From Ruminococcaceae bacterium UBA3220 (GTDB lineage Bacteria > Bacillota > Clostridia > Oscillospirales > Acutalibacteraceae), in the NCBI GenBank assembly GCA_002363095.1, contig DEWC01000015.1, positions 1-6,746 of the forward strand: a DNA stretch of 6,746 bases. Direction: 5' to 3'. Position 1 is the first letter of the stretch; each line of letters opens with the position of its first letter. Below the pieces are notes generated by a model. The model made no database searches. It saw only the letters and a list, made by a program, of their open reading frames with translations, and was not told the origin of the DNA. Positions 6,391 to 6,746 of this stretch are shown here, piece by piece. The position numbers were made by a program, and so were the translations under genes.

Positions 6391-6746
6391 AGAACACTAC
6401 CCTTTGTCATATCGAAAAAGACGGCATGTATCTTATGCTACACCGCGTTAAAAAAGATAACGATATGAACAAGGATAAATGGGTCGGAATCGGAGGAAAA
6501 TTTGAGGACAAAGAAAGTCCTGAAGAATGTAATGCAAGAGAGGTTTATGAAGAGACGGGACTTACGGTTAATCGGGCAGACTACCGCGGTATAGTTACCT
6601 TTGTTTCGAATGAATACGAAACCGAATATATGCATATTTTTACCTGCGATGATTTTTCAGGGAACATTAAAGAATGTGATGAAGGCGAGCTTTGCTGGAT
6701 AAAAAAAGATAAAATCTATTCTCTTCCTATTTGGGAGGGCGATAAA
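6387..6746 (+). CDS. Nudix hydrolase, MutT-like (cut by right window edge)
   Basis: An open frame of 120 codons starts at the ATG overlapping the LtaS-like stop (ATGA) and is still open at the right edge; relatives usually have 140-170 residues, so most of the protein is present. A perfect Nudix box G-x5-E-x7-REVYEETGL spans residues 37-59 (G37, E43, R51, E52, E55, E56), the metal-binding loop and helix that cleave nucleoside diphosphate-X bonds. The N-terminus (MKNTTLCHIEKDGMYLMLHR) and WVGIGGKFE (32-40) resemble 8-oxo-dGTP diphosphatases that sanitise oxidised nucleotides, as does the later CDEGELCWIKKDKI. The exact substrate cannot be read from the sequence; NDP-sugar or other nucleotide hydrolysis is possible. 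It is cotranscribed with, and probably translationally coupled to, the preceding membrane enzyme gene; no promoter of its own is evident. Family assignment is firm, function less so. Confidence 0.9.
   Translation, partial: MKNTTLCHIEKDGMYLMLHRVKKDNDMNKDKWVGIGGKFEDKESPEECNAREVYEETGLTVNRADYRGIVTFVSNEYETEYMHIFTCDDFSGNIKECDEGELCWIKKDKIYSLPIWEGDK

Overview
The window looks like chromosomal DNA from a low-to-moderate GC Gram-positive bacterium, most likely a member of the Clostridia (Bacillota). The evidence is the paired ECF-transporter ATPases, an LtaS-type lipoteichoic-acid synthase-like enzyme, strong AGGAGG-type ribosome binding sites, TTG/ATG starts and AT-rich sigma-A promoters. I cannot name a genus from the sequence alone. 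No rRNA, tRNA, CRISPR array, insertion sequence, phage gene or attachment site is visible, and no gene is evidently broken. Two genes are cut by the window edges.

Left part (1-4037, minus strand): one tightly packed gene string, read right to left as ruvC, ruvA, ruvB, a class I SAM-dependent methyltransferase, ecfA1, and ecfA2 (cut by the left edge). Gaps are between -8 and +27 bp. ruvC/ruvA overlap as ATGA, the methyltransferase and ecfA1 overlap by 8 bp, and the ecfA1 stop directly abuts the TTG start of ecfA2. A single convincing promoter (TTGTAC, 17 bp, TATAAT) lies about 30 bp upstream of ruvC, so the whole string is probably one transcript. RuvA, RuvB and RuvC form the Holliday-junction branch-migration and resolution machinery. 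EcfA1 and EcfA2 are the two ATPases that energise a vitamin/metal ECF transporter. The methyltransferase probably acts on RNA.

Centre (4038-4194): a 157-bp divergent intergenic region with a minus-strand promoter for the ruv string and a plus-strand extended -10 promoter for the membrane enzyme. A 25-bp imperfect palindrome overlaps the ruvC -10 box and spacer and is the only candidate operator seen.

Right part (4195-6746, plus strand): a 731-residue polytopic membrane protein with an extracytoplasmic sulfatase-fold domain of the LtaS / phosphoglycerol transferase family. Its stop codon overlaps the ATG of a Nudix hydrolase (MutT-like), which runs off the right edge with a perfect Nudix box.

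This is mostly an ordinary housekeeping region. I found no evidence for a previously undescribed system. The points most worth a second look are the linkage of ruvCAB to ecfA1A2 through an uncharacterised methyltransferase, the palindrome in the ruvC promoter, and the architecture of the LtaS-like enzyme.
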